From positions 1 to 19,765 of the forward strand of contig DMAO01000356.1 of assembly GCA_003446545.1 (NCBI GenBank): a DNA stretch of 19,765 nucleotides, in the 5' to 3' direction. A program made the position numbers and the translations under genes. The notes below the pieces were generated by a model that was not told where the DNA came from, searched no databases, and saw only the letters and a list, made by a program, of their open reading frames with translations. How positions within the stretch are numbered: the first letter of the stretch is position 1; every line of letters starts with the position of its first letter. The stretch is from Sphaerochaeta sp. (GTDB lineage Bacteria > Spirochaetota > Spirochaetia > Sphaerochaetales > Sphaerochaetaceae). Below are positions 1 to 7,762 of the stretch, piece after piece.

Positions 1-14
1 GTATATACTATACT
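1..14 (+). promoter_or_regulatory. Possible -10 / small dyad before the Xre gene
   Basis: The window opens with GTATA-TAC-TATAC, a short inverted repeat that also contains TATACT twice (4-9 and 9-14). Either copy could be a -10 element for the regulator starting at 41, and the dyad could be its own operator. The -35 region lies outside the window, so this is only a suggestion. Confidence 0.25.
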
Positions 15-40
15 TATCCATCTTCAAAAGGAGGTAGGAT

Positions 41-385
41 ATGATATTTGATATGAAATGTATTGGCGAACGTTTAAAGCAATTAAGAACTAACGCGGGC
101 CTTTCTCAGAAGAATGTTTCTGACTATCTGCAGGTAGACCAAAGCCTAGTGGCAAAGTATGAATCAGGTACTCGGACAATCAGTTCAGATATGCTTGATG
201 CATTATCAACATTATTTTGCTGTCCACTACAAACGTTACTCTCGGAAAAAGAAATCACGGAATCTATTGGTTTTGCTTTTCGCACAAACAATCTTACACA
301 AGAGGATTTCCTAGCCTTATCTGCAATACATAGGATCGTATTGAACCAAAGGGAAATGGATGAACTCCTTGAACAACTTACATGA
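41..385 (+). CDS. Xre-family HTH transcriptional regulator (antitoxin-like)
   Basis: Small DNA-binding protein of 114 aa. Residues about 7-65 form a Cro/C1-type helix-turn-helix: GERLKQLR, then GLSQKNVSDYLQVDQSLVAKYESG, the usual helix 2 / recognition helix spacing and YESG turn. The remaining ~50 residues are not recognised. An AAAGGAGG ribosome site lies a few bases before the ATG. The stop (383-385) touches the ribosome site of the next gene, so translation is probably coupled. As first gene of an Xre / ImmA-like peptidase / PIN-like set, its likely job is to repress its own operon and restrain the downstream activity, the usual role of Xre partners of COG2856 peptidases. The module is visibly more A+T-rich than the transporter genes that follow, which suggests acquisition. 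The HTH call is firm; the antitoxin role is inferred. Confidence 0.85.
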   Translation: MIFDMKCIGERLKQLRTNAGLSQKNVSDYLQVDQSLVAKYESGTRTISSDMLDALSTLFCCPLQTLLSEKEITESIGFAFRTNNLTQEDFLALSAIHRIVLNQREMDELLEQLT

Positions 386-392
386 GGTACAT

Positions 393-1145
393 ATGAATAC
401 CATGGATCTTAGCAATAAGGCAGCAAGTGTTAGAAAAAAATTAGGAGGGGATGCCTCCTCGCCTATCGATATTTTTGCTCTTATTCAAAACATTCCAGAA
501 ATCACAATGACCCTATACCCGCTTGGATCAAACATAAGTGGCATATGCGTAAAAAATAAATCATCATCCATACTCATTGTAAATTCAGGAATGTCCATCG
601 GAAGGCAAAGATTCACCCTCGCCCATGAGTTGTACCATTACTATTTTGATGAAAATACTCTTTCCACTGTCTGCCCGACCCAAATTGACACAGGAGATAG
701 CAAAGAACGTGAGGCCGACCATTTTGCATCGTATGTACTTATCCCTCAGCAGGCTCTATATGAATTGCTCCAAAGTCGGAAACAAAACCAAAAACAGAAG
801 GTAACTCTCGAGGATATACTATTCCTCGAACAATATTTCAAGGTAAGTAGAAAAGCCATGTTGTTCCGATTGCAACAAGAAAAGGAACTAACAAGAAATG
901 AAGCCCTACATCTGCAAACCAACGTAATCAGCTCTGCAGCCAGACTGGGATATGATGTCTCCTTATATAAACCCCTGGATGCACACAACCAAAAGCAAAC
1001 TTTGGGCTATTATGTAAAATCGGCCGAAAAATTGCTTGAAAATAATCTTATATCGACAGGAAGGTATGAAGAATATCTAGTAGATGCTTTTCGCGAGGAT
1101 ATTGTTTTTGGCGAAGAAGTACATGAAGGAGAGTACGTTGATTGA
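393..1145 (+). CDS. ImmA/IrrE family metallo-endopeptidase (COG2856)
   Basis: Zinc-peptidase-like protein of 250 aa. The signature is LAHELYHYY: His78, Glu79 and His82 of HExxH, followed about 25 residues later by EREADHFASYVLIP, whose Glu107 would be the third metal ligand. This is the gluzincin arrangement of ImmA (cleaves the ICEBs1 repressor ImmR) and IrrE (cleaves DdrO). I chose the ATG at 393 because GAGG at 384-387 sits 5 bases before it and the previous stop is at 385; an in-frame ATG at 360 lies inside the upstream gene and lacks a ribosome site. The C-terminal ~120 residues (helical, many Lys/Glu/Gln) are not recognised and may sense or bind a partner. Family knowledge suggests it cleaves the HTH protein encoded just upstream; that pairing is inferred from adjacency. 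Confidence 0.85.
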   Translation: MNTMDLSNKAASVRKKLGGDASSPIDIFALIQNIPEITMTLYPLGSNISGICVKNKSSSILIVNSGMSIGRQRFTLAHELYHYYFDENTLSTVCPTQIDTGDSKEREADHFASYVLIPQQALYELLQSRKQNQKQKVTLEDILFLEQYFKVSRKAMLFRLQQEKELTRNEALHLQTNVISSAARLGYDVSLYKPLDAHNQKQTLGYYVKSAEKLLENNLISTGRYEEYLVDAFREDIVFGEEVHEGEYVD

Positions 1146-1665
1146 GCCACTCTTTTTCGATACTGACTGCATTTGTGCTTTCTTATGGGTTAACGAACAG
1201 ACACTACTTCCTGCACTATACCCAGGAAGACTTATCCTTCCAAAACCCGTATACACTGAAATTTCAAAGGTAGTACATCTAAAAACAGCTGTTGACAGCC
1301 CTGAGGTATTGATACCTTTCATCCTTGAAGAAATCCAAATAGGTTCGGAAGAATACTCAATCTACTACTTATTGGCTATCAAGCCTGAACCAGGATGCAA
1401 ACTAATTGGTAAAGGGGAGGCCGCATCAATAGCACTAGCAAAGGTTAGGTCAGGCATTTTGGCAAGTAACAACCTTAAAGATGTAATGACCTATGTCCAA
1501 GAGTATGGGTTGAATCATATAACGACAGGGAAAATCATGATGGAAGCCCTTACCCAAGGGCTCATCACTGAAGAACATGGCAATACTATCTGGCAGGCTA
1601 TGATCAATAAACGGAGAAAGCTTGGAGCTAATACATTCTCTGAGTTTTTGACCAACCAAAAATAG
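1138..1665 (+). CDS. PIN-like (DUF3368-like) putative nuclease, toxin candidate
   Basis: Protein of 175 aa if it starts at the TTG at 1138. That start has AAGGAG (1126-1131) 6 bases upstream and overlaps the peptidase stop by 8 bases; the in-frame ATG at 1123 has a poorer ribosome site. The TTG start also puts the first acidic pair, FFDTD (Asp8, Asp10), at the very N-terminus, as in PIN nucleases. Further PIN-like points are Glu41 (PVYTEISK), the KGEAASIALA stretch (Glu94) and SNNLKDV (Asn111/112, Asp115), where PIN proteins usually show an aspartate pair. The acidic set is therefore present but slightly altered. PIN domains are metal-dependent RNases and common toxins. Position after an Xre/ImmA pair supports a regulated nuclease role. 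The PIN assignment rests on motif order, not on a search. Confidence 0.6.
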   Translation: MIEPLFFDTDCICAFLWVNEQTLLPALYPGRLILPKPVYTEISKVVHLKTAVDSPEVLIPFILEEIQIGSEEYSIYYLLAIKPEPGCKLIGKGEAASIALAKVRSGILASNNLKDVMTYVQEYGLNHITTGKIMMEALTQGLITEEHGNTIWQAMINKRRKLGANTFSEFLTNQK

Positions 1666-1798
1666 GTCTTTCAACAATTCCGAATTCCTTTGGGGCAAAC
1701 TGCCTTCATATAAAAGAGTTACAACGGCTCGGATTCTTCGTCACTGCAACTCCCCTAATATACATACAATTAGCTCCTGCTCCCTATCCCCTTCCTTC

Positions 1799-2677
1799 CT
1801 ACCGAGCATCCTCTTTCATTCGTTTCAGCACATCCTCCATACTCCCCTTGAAGGTGCCAGGAACCTCCATCTTCATAGAACAGAGGGCCGCAGCATAGGC
1901 TGTTGCCTCCTTGGCAGAGTGGGCCTTCCTCCAGGCAAGGTATGCGGCAAAGGTAGTATCACCCCGTCCTGTCCGCCCCTCATTTGTACGATGGGTATAG
2001 GGTGCGGTAAAGATCTCACCATGGGAACAGACCATCACTTCAGTGTTGTGCGTCAGCATGACCTCATCTGCACCCAGCTTGTTCAGAAGCCTTGCAGCGT
2101 CTTCACGGTTGGAGAGGCCTGTCAGAATCTCAGCTTCAGCGGCATCGGTTTTGAAGTACCTGATGAAGGGAAGAAGTTCCTTCTTGTGCTTCCAGTCCCT
2201 GAAAGCCAGGTTCCCCTCTTCATCCAGGCACCGCAGCACACCTTGGGCATCCATAGCGACCTCTGCCTTCTCAGAGAGGGGACGGATGAGGGTATCGGGA
2301 ACCTCCCCACCAAACAGGCCTGCAAGGTGGAAGATACTCGTCTCATCCCCTACTACCTCCTCAAGGGTAAAAGGATCAGCCTGGGAGATAAGGAACACAT
2401 CACGGCGCTCCTTATCGGCGGTGTAGTAAACATTCTTGATGGAAGTGCTCTCCTTGGAAGGGCATACCTCCCAGGTGATATTCTCCCGCTTCAAGGGCTC
2501 CAGGATATACGCATCCGATTGTGAGAGTTTGGTCACCACCTTTACCTTGCTCCCTGAGGCAGCAGCGGAAAAGGAAGAGTAGACAACCGCCCCTCCCACA
2601 AGGTCCATCCTGTTGTTCAGGTGGTCGATCATGATGTCCTGAGAGATATGACCGATCATAACAATATCATAGTGCAT
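1799..2677 (-). CDS. PfkB-family carbohydrate kinase
   Basis: Cytoplasmic sugar kinase of 292 aa in the ribokinase/PfkB fold. The N-terminus IGHISQDIMID and the substrate-side GGAVVYSSFSAAASG (about 28-42) are typical, and near the C-terminus GRTGRGDTTFAAYLAWR carries the anion hole and catalytic base (Asp240). The usual GAGD reads GRGD here, a moderate deviation. Start at 2677 is set by GAGGAG 7 bases upstream; the frame stays open further upstream but without a ribosome site. The gene overlaps the ABC ATPase before it by 11 bases, so it is the last member of the binding protein-permease-ATPase operon and is probably translationally coupled. It likely phosphorylates the sugar or polyol (or a breakdown product) brought in by that transporter; the substrate cannot be read from sequence. 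No terminator with a T-run was seen in 1666-1798. Confidence 0.85.
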   Translation of the reverse strand: MHYDIVMIGHISQDIMIDHLNNRMDLVGGAVVYSSFSAAASGSKVKVVTKLSQSDAYILEPLKRENITWEVCPSKESTSIKNVYYTADKERRDVFLISQADPFTLEEVVGDETSIFHLAGLFGGEVPDTLIRPLSEKAEVAMDAQGVLRCLDEEGNLAFRDWKHKKELLPFIRYFKTDAAEAEILTGLSNREDAARLLNKLGADEVMLTHNTEVMVCSHGEIFTAPYTHRTNEGRTGRGDTTFAAYLAWRKAHSAKEATAYAAALCSMKMEVPGTFKGSMEDVLKRMKEDAR

Positions 2678-3770
2678 CCTTTTTCTCCTCTGAAGGTAAG
2701 AGGTGTAGGCTTCTGTCCTTGAACGAGAGCCCAACCCTATGTCCGCGTTCGAACTGCACATGGTACTGTGGATCAGCGACCTCTATCTGCAGAACCTTTC
2801 CATCAGGCAGTTCAACCTCATACAGCATCTGAGACCCAAAGTACACAGAATCTGCTACAATGCCTTCAACCAAATCCTCAGAGGGTAGCTCAGGTATGAT
2901 AGACTCCGGCCTGGCGACTACCACAACCTTGTCATTGACCTTAAGCTGTTTGTCCCACCGTGGGGCGGCGATGTGCTTGCCCTGATGGGAGACAATAATC
3001 TGCTCGTCGGTAACCTTCACAACCACTGATTCAAGAAAGTTTGCCTTCCCAATGAAGCCTGCGACAAACCTATTGGCAGGATGACTATAGACCTCTGAAG
3101 GCGAACCAATCTGCTCTATCATACCCTTGTTCATGACCACGACCTGATCCGAAAGCGTCATTGCCTCCTCCTGGTCGTGGGTCACATACACTGAGGTTAT
3201 CCCCACCCTCTGTTGCAACTTGCGGATCTCCAGCCTTGTCGAGACACGGAGCTTCGCATCAAGGTTGGAAAGTGGCTCATCGAACAACAACACCTTAGGC
3301 TCCATCACCATGGCACGTGCCAGGCTCACCCTCTGCTGCTGACCACCAGAGAGCTGGCGTGGCTGACGATCCTCAAGGTTTTCAAGACCTATCAGGTTCA
3401 TGATGTCGCTGACCTTCTTCCTGACGTCCTCAGGGCTCTCCTTACGAATGCGCAAGCCGTAGGCAATATTCTCAAACACCGTCATATGGGGAAAGAGTGC
3501 ATAGTTCTGAAACACCATTGCAGTAGGTCGTTTGTTGGGAGGGATGTTGTTTACGCTGTAGCCGTCAATGAGCACATCACCACTAGTGGGGGTGTGGAAC
3601 CCTGCTATCATGCGAAGAGTGGTGGTCTTACCACAACCCGAAGGGCCGAGCAGGGTGACAAGATCCCCCTCCTTGACTCCCAGATCAATATGATCAACGG
3701 CAAAGAAGGTTTCGTCCCCTTTACCAAATGACTTTGCAAGCTTTTTCAATTCCAAATAATTTTGCTTCAT
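2667..3770 (-). CDS. ABC transporter ATP-binding protein (FbpC/PotA type, TOBE domain)
   Basis: ATPase of 367 aa that powers the importer encoded with it. The motifs are complete: Walker [10 protein letters not shown] (42-50), Q-loop FQNYALFPHM (88-97), signature LSGGQQQR (140-147), Walker B LLFDEP (161-166) with catalytic Glu165, D-loop SNLDAK, and H-loop VTHDQ (His198). After the ~235-residue nucleotide-binding domain comes a ~120-residue regulatory part with TOBE-like beta strands (for example VVVVARPESI near 285). This layout is shared by the FbpC, AfuC and PotA families. The start has AGGAAGG just upstream, overlapping the permease stop; only 9 bases separate the two genes. The 3' end overlaps the PfkB kinase start by 11 bases. 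Substrate specificity is not visible in this subunit. Confidence 0.95.
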   Translation of the reverse strand: MKQNYLELKKLAKSFGKGDETFFAVDHIDLGVKEGDLVTLLGPSGCGKTTTLRMIAGFHTPTSGDVLIDGYSVNNIPPNKRPTAMVFQNYALFPHMTVFENIAYGLRIRKESPEDVRKKVSDIMNLIGLENLEDRQPRQLSGGQQQRVSLARAMVMEPKVLLFDEPLSNLDAKLRVSTRLEIRKLQQRVGITSVYVTHDQEEAMTLSDQVVVMNKGMIEQIGSPSEVYSHPANRFVAGFIGKANFLESVVVKVTDEQIIVSHQGKHIAAPRWDKQLKVNDKVVVVARPESIIPELPSEDLVEGIVADSVYFGSQMLYEVELPDGKVLQIEVADPQYHVQFERGHRVGLSFKDRSLHLLPSEEKKDAL

Positions 3771-3779
3771 GATTCCTTC

Positions 3780-5471
3780 CTATTCCAAGATTGAGGAGGA
3801 GTTCATCCCCCTTCCCATCCTATCGGTAAACAGTTTGATAAGGCCAAGGGCGATCAGGACAATGGCAATGAGCAACAGGCTCATCGCAGCTGCCTGTGCA
3901 TATTGGCTATTGTCGACAAACCCGAGAACTGCAACGGTGATGAGATTCCATTTCCCGGAAACCACAAATATGATTGCACTGATTGCCGTCATGGAACGCA
4001 CAAAACAGTTGGCCAAACCAGAGAAAAACGCCGGAGTTATCATCGGCAGGGTAATCTTACGGAACGTGAGGCTGCTGTCTGCACCCAAGTCGATTGATGC
4101 TTCCTCAATGGAGGGATCGATTTGCTGGATTGCCGCTACCCCATTTCGAATACCCACAGGAAGGTTCCTGAACACCAACAAGATCATGATGATGAACCCG
4201 GTTCCTGTAAGGGTGAAAGGCATCAGTATTGATGGAGTGTTGAAAGCCAGGATGTATCCGATACCTACCACAGTACCGGGAACGGCAAAGGTCAGCATGG
4301 AAGAGAACTCAATGAAGTTCCTTCCGGGGAACTGTTTCCTCGTGGTGAGGTATGCTATGAACATGCTCAATACCCCTGTTATCGGCGTGACAATGACGGA
4401 TATGACCAGAGAGTCCACAATGTACCCCTTGCCCATCTTCCACATCTGAACGTAGTTGCGAAGCGTTAGTGTGGAATCGACTCCCCAGAGTTTTTGGAAG
4501 GATCCCCATACTACCATCCCATAGAAGAGCAGCACGACAGCCGCAAAGAACATACACACGGCATAGACAGGAGCCTTGATATACCATTCCAAATTCTTGA
4601 TAGTTGCTGAAGTGGGCTTTCCTGTCACTGTCACATAGGACTTCTTCGAAAGCAGGTATTTCTGCAGGTAAAAGGCAACCACAGTGGGAATAAGCAACAG
4701 GATCGCAAGCGTTGACCCTCTTGCTAGGTCAAACATACCGGTAATCTGTAGGTACGCCTGCACAGAGAGCACTGCAAAATCCCCTGATAAGATCATAGGG
4801 TTCCCAAAGTCGGCAAGCGACTGGATGAAAACCAACAGCCATGCACTCACCAGGCCTGGGGTGGCCAGAGGGAAAATGATGGTCCTGAAAATCTTAAGGC
4901 GAGAGGCCCCGCAATCCATAGCAGCCTCCTCAAGGGCTGGATCGATGGCGTGCAATACCCCTACAAGGGCCAAAAAGGCTGTTGGGGAGTAAGCGATGAC
5001 CTCGACTATGACAAGTCCTGTCAGACCATAGATATTTCCAATCGCCCCTGCAAAGAAACCGGAACGGCCAAACAACAGGATACAGGCCAAAGCCACCACA
5101 AAGGGAGGAGAGACCATGGGAAAAGTAGCGATCATGCGGAACACGCCCTTCCCTTTCATGGGAGTCCTGGTTATGGCATAGGCAAACATGAAACCGACAA
5201 TCGTGCCTATGGTTCCTACAATGACACCCAACACCATGCTGTTTATCAGTGGCGTGATGTAGTAGGAGCGGCTGAGCACATCAAAGTAGTTCTGAAGACT
5301 CAGAGCCCCTTCATAGGAAAGGCTGGTCTTGAACACCTGAAAGATAGGGAAAATGACAAATACGATGAGCAAATAGAGGACCACAAGTATTGCAAGCAAC
5401 AGGAAGGGTTCTCCAATCATCTTTCTTAGGTCATTTACCCGAGTAGTATTACTGAATTTGAATTTCTTCAT
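3780..5471 (-). CDS. ABC transporter permease, two fused MetI-type domains (FbpB/AfuB type)
   Basis: Inner-membrane protein of 563 aa with about 12 hydrophobic segments arranged as two tandem permease domains. Each half has its EAA loop that docks on the ATPase: EEAAMDCGASRLKIF...PLATPG in the first and EEASIDLGADSSLTF...PMITPA in the second. Because both halves are in one chain, a single gene is enough, as in Fe3+-type FbpB/SfuB and the sugar-phosphate importer AfuB. The N-terminus MKKFKFSNTTRV starts after AAGGAAACCGA, a usable ribosome site. It lies between the binding protein (84-base gap containing a stem-loop) and the ATPase (9-base gap). The iron-type name in databases would be by homology only; the neighbouring sugar kinase argues for a carbohydrate-related cargo. 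Confidence 0.92.
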   Translation of the reverse strand: MKKFKFSNTTRVNDLRKMIGEPFLLLAILVVLYLLIVFVIFPIFQVFKTSLSYEGALSLQNYFDVLSRSYYITPLINSMVLGVIVGTIGTIVGFMFAYAITRTPMKGKGVFRMIATFPMVSPPFVVALACILLFGRSGFFAGAIGNIYGLTGLVIVEVIAYSPTAFLALVGVLHAIDPALEEAAMDCGASRLKIFRTIIFPLATPGLVSAWLLVFIQSLADFGNPMILSGDFAVLSVQAYLQITGMFDLARGSTLAILLLIPTVVAFYLQKYLLSKKSYVTVTGKPTSATIKNLEWYIKAPVYAVCMFFAAVVLLFYGMVVWGSFQKLWGVDSTLTLRNYVQMWKMGKGYIVDSLVISVIVTPITGVLSMFIAYLTTRKQFPGRNFIEFSSMLTFAVPGTVVGIGYILAFNTPSILMPFTLTGTGFIIMILLVFRNLPVGIRNGVAAIQQIDPSIEEASIDLGADSSLTFRKITLPMITPAFFSGLANCFVRSMTAISAIIFVVSGKWNLITVAVLGFVDNSQYAQAAAMSLLLIAIVLIALGLIKLFTDRMGRGMNSSSILE

Positions 5472-5490
5472 TCGGTTTCCTTAAAAGTAA

Positions 5491-5536
5491 GGGGTGCAAC
5501 CTTTACTGCACATATCTGTACTAGGTGTTGCACCCC
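5491..5536 (-). other. Intercistronic stem-loop between binding protein and permease genes
   Basis: A perfect 10-bp inverted repeat: GGGGTGCAAC at 5491-5500 pairs with GTTGCACCCC at 5527-5536, enclosing 26 bases. On the transcribed (minus) strand it is followed by TTACTTTT and then the permease ribosome site. Such hairpins after a binding-protein gene commonly protect the upstream mRNA from 3' decay or act as leaky terminators, giving more binding protein than permease. The structure is visible; the role is inferred. Confidence 0.75.
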
Positions 5537-5555
5537 GATTCTCGTATCAGAATCG

Positions 5556-6575
5556 CTATTTACCGATCCTGTCCCTCCAAGCTGTGACAAACTCATCCTT
5601 TGCCAGTCCCATCTTCACTGCATCGTAGTCGATGAGGTTGATGTCTGTGAGCTTAATTGCTCCCTCGGCAACAATTGCCTTTGGATTGACAGGAAGACGT
5701 GAGTACTTAATGAACAAGTTCTGAGCCTCTTCGGTGAAACACCAATCCATGAAAATTTTTGCTTCAGGAATCTGTTTGGCTCCCCTGACCATGGAAACAG
5801 CACCGACTTCATATCCGGTTCCCTCTTCAGGGAAGGAGATTACCAACGGATAGCCCATTGCAATTCCCTTTGCCATGATATCATGGGAGAAGGCGATCCC
5901 AACTGCACATTCACCGAGGCCGGCCCGTGCGATACAGGCTGTTCCACTCTTGGTATACTGATGAATGTTCTTGTCGAACAGCTGCCACCAATCAAGAGCG
6001 CCTTCAAGGCCTTTCATCTGGATAATGGTTGCCAATGTGGTATAAGCGGTTCCTGATGTGTACGGATAAGCCATTTCGATCTGGCCTTTGTAGACAGGAT
6101 TCAACAAATCTGCCCAAGAGGTGGGCGGCTGCAAGTTGTTCTTCTTCAGGAAATCAGTGTTAGAAACAAATCCGATTGCTCCAGTGTAAAAACCATTCCA
6201 GCTGTAATCGTCTGCATGGAGCATGGGAGCAAGTTCAAAATCAGTATTTGGCTTATAAGGGGTCAGAAGATCCTTTGACTTGGCATTGATGTGGTCGGTA
6301 TTGGATCCACCAAACCAGACGCTTGCCTGAGGATTGGACTGCTCAGCCTCAATTCTCGCAAGAACTTCACCGGAACTCATGCGAACATACTCAACCTTGA
6401 TACCAGTGCTCTTCTCAAACACATCAAGATAATACTGGGCCTCTTCAGTATCGAGGGCAGTGTACATCTGCAAGGTCTCATACGATTTCTTTCCAGCAGT
6501 TTCACCGGATGCCTGTGCGACCAATGGCGCGACCACTACCAAAACGATAGCCAGAACCGTGAACAGTTTTTTCAT
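5556..6575 (-). CDS. ABC transporter substrate-binding protein (FbpA/AfuA-like)
   Basis: Periplasmic binding protein of 339 aa. It has a signal peptide (MKKLF, then a VLAIVLVVVAPLV core, probable cleavage after AQA near residue 22) and no lipobox cysteine. The mature start KSYETLQMYTALDTEEAQYYLDVFEKSTGIKVEYVRMSSG is the usual beginning of the Fe3+/sugar-phosphate cluster, followed by VWFGGSNTDHINA (about residues 87-99) and YPYTSGTAYTTL (ligand-site region with Ser/Thr/Tyr). FbpA proteins normally use a C-terminal YY pair for iron, which I do not see. AfuA in the same family binds sugar phosphates, so a phosphorylated organic ligand is a reasonable alternative. AGGAGG lies about 7 bases before the ATG. 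First gene of the operon; transcription likely starts near 6735 under a LacI-type operator. Confidence 0.9.
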   Translation of the reverse strand: MKKLFTVLAIVLVVVAPLVAQASGETAGKKSYETLQMYTALDTEEAQYYLDVFEKSTGIKVEYVRMSSGEVLARIEAEQSNPQASVWFGGSNTDHINAKSKDLLTPYKPNTDFELAPMLHADDYSWNGFYTGAIGFVSNTDFLKKNNLQPPTSWADLLNPVYKGQIEMAYPYTSGTAYTTLATIIQMKGLEGALDWWQLFDKNIHQYTKSGTACIARAGLGECAVGIAFSHDIMAKGIAMGYPLVISFPEEGTGYEVGAVSMVRGAKQIPEAKIFMDWCFTEEAQNLFIKYSRLPVNPKAIVAEGAIKLTDINLIDYDAVKMGLAKDEFVTAWRDRIGK

Positions 6576-6720
6576 TTCTATCCTCCTAGATTTCTCTCCG
6601 ACCAGAGCAAGAACTTGCTATGGCTTCAAACTTTAAATAACGGGTTAAACCTCCTTGCATTCTTGTCTCCTTATCTCTTTCTCCCCGTTACGTATGAACC
6701 GATTTCAACCCTTCTCAAGT

Positions 6721-6734
6721 TGAAAACGTTATCA
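6721..6734 (-). promoter_or_regulatory. LacI-type operator, site A
   Basis: TGAAAACGTTATCA is a near-palindrome centred on CG, the shape of LacI/GalR-family operators. It lies just downstream of the predicted -10 of the binding-protein promoter, where bound repressor would block initiation. It is the exact reverse complement of site B (6832-6845) and identical to site D (8494-8507). Confidence 0.7.
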
Positions 6735-6741
6735 TATCTTT

Positions 6742-6770
6742 ATGATTGCATCGATTCCGGCATTTGTCAA
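6742..6770 (-). promoter_or_regulatory. Predicted promoter of the binding protein-permease-ATPase-kinase operon
   Basis: On the minus strand there is a consensus TTGACA (6765-6770), 17 bases, then AATCAT (6742-6747). Transcription would begin near 6735, immediately at operator A, leaving a leader of about 160 bases before the ATG at 6575. The -35 is perfect; the -10 matches at 4 of 6 positions. Confidence 0.55.
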
Positions 6771-6831
6771 ACTTTTACCCTTTGCATTTTAGAAAAGAGG
6801 ATTCGCTAGGAATCATCGCAACAGCCCTTAT

Positions 6832-6845
6832 TGATAACGTTTTCA
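6832..6845 (+). promoter_or_regulatory. LacI-type operator, site B
   Basis: TGATAACGTTTTCA, the exact reverse complement of site A, 111 bases away centre to centre and 107 bases before the TIM-barrel start at 6953. A clear + strand promoter was not found; TTGATA (6831-6836) overlaps the site but the best -10 (GATATT at 6856) is 19 bases away. The pair A/B brackets the divergent intergenic region and could act together. Confidence 0.65.
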
Positions 6846-6952
6846 AATAATGAAGGATATTCTTCCCTTTTTGCACCACAAAGCCTTGCAGTAACATTGA
6901 CAGCCTACCAAGTGGTGCTAGAATGAGAACATCCCAAAATACAGAGGCTCCA

Positions 6953-7762
6953 ATGAAAGCAAAAACATTTGCCCTAAATAGGATCATCGCACCCCAACTG
7001 GGAATACTTGAGTTTATCGCATTGGCAAAACGGGCCAATTTCCAAGCTGTGGAACTGCGCAACGACCTTGAGGGGAGAACTGTCACCGATAGCCTGAAGC
7101 CCCATCAGGTAGAGCAGGCTGCATCGGTAGCTGGCTTGCACATTGCAACCATCAATGCGTTACAGCGGTTCAATGAAAACCCCCAAACGCATATGAAGGA
7201 ACTCGAGGACCTTCTCAAAGTCGGGAAAGTGCTCGGTTGTGATGCAATAGTCCTCTGTCCTGTAAACGGTATAGCTAAAGACGAGGATAGGAGCCGGTGG
7301 TATCATCAGGGTGTTGAAGCACTGGTGATGTACTCCGACCTATTTGGTGAGTACGGACTTTTTGGCTATGTGGAACCTCTTGGCTTCGCAGTGAGCAGCC
7401 TCCGTACAAAAGGGGAAGCGCTCAGCGCCATCAGAGAATCGGGAAAGAGCAGCCACTACAGACTGGTCCATGACACGTTCCATCACTATCTTGGAGGAGA
7501 AAAAGAGTTCTACCCACAAGAGACTGGTCTCATCCACCTCTCGGCAGTTGTGCAAGAGAAGCCCATAGCCACTATCCAGGATAGTGACAGGGTACTACTC
7601 TCCCCTTCTGATATCCTCACCAGTGCAGGACAAGCCAAAGCATTGGTTAAGGGAGGCTATAAGGGCTATCTCTCCTTTGAACCTTTCAGCGCTGAAGTCC
7701 AACAGGCTCCCACGGAAATCCTCTTGCAACAACTTAGGGAAAGCAGGGAACTTCTCATCTGA
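6953..7762 (+). CDS. Sugar phosphate isomerase/epimerase, IolI-like TIM barrel
   Basis: TIM-barrel protein of 269 aa in the xylose-isomerase-like AP_endonuc_2 superfamily. Metal and substrate residues fall in the expected order: Glu141 (YVEPLGF), Asp174 and His177 (VHDTFHHY), His195 (LIHLSAV) and Glu243 (SFEPFS), very like the Glu/Asp/His/Glu set of the inosose isomerase IolI. The N-terminus ALNRIIAPQLG...VELRNDLEG matches the IolI-like subgroup. Start at 6953 has AGAGG 5 bases upstream; an in-frame ATG at 6923 has no ribosome site. It is divergent from the first importer operon and shares LacI-type operators with it, suggesting it isomerises the imported sugar or cyclitol. It probably acts in the cytoplasm with a divalent metal. 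The exact substrate is unknown. Confidence 0.85.
   Translation: MKAKTFALNRIIAPQLGILEFIALAKRANFQAVELRNDLEGRTVTDSLKPHQVEQAASVAGLHIATINALQRFNENPQTHMKELEDLLKVGKVLGCDAIVLCPVNGIAKDEDRSRWYHQGVEALVMYSDLFGEYGLFGYVEPLGFAVSSLRTKGEALSAIRESGKSSHYRLVHDTFHHYLGGEKEFYPQETGLIHLSAVVQEKPIATIQDSDRVLLSPSDILTSAGQAKALVKGGYKGYLSFEPFSAEVQQAPTEILLQQLRESRELLI

Noticed and set aside
360..392. Earlier ATG (360) as start of the metallopeptidase
   Set aside because: It is inside the upstream gene without a ribosome site, whereas the ATG at 393 has GAGG at the right distance.
3769..4449. Plus-strand open frame of 226 codons opposite the first permease
   Set aside because: Antisense to a clear permease; the composition reflects the complement of hydrophobic codons.
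5556..6575. Assigning the first importer firmly to ferric iron
   Set aside because: The C-terminal tyrosine pair typical of FbpA was not seen and the operon ends in a sugar kinase, so the iron label was not used.
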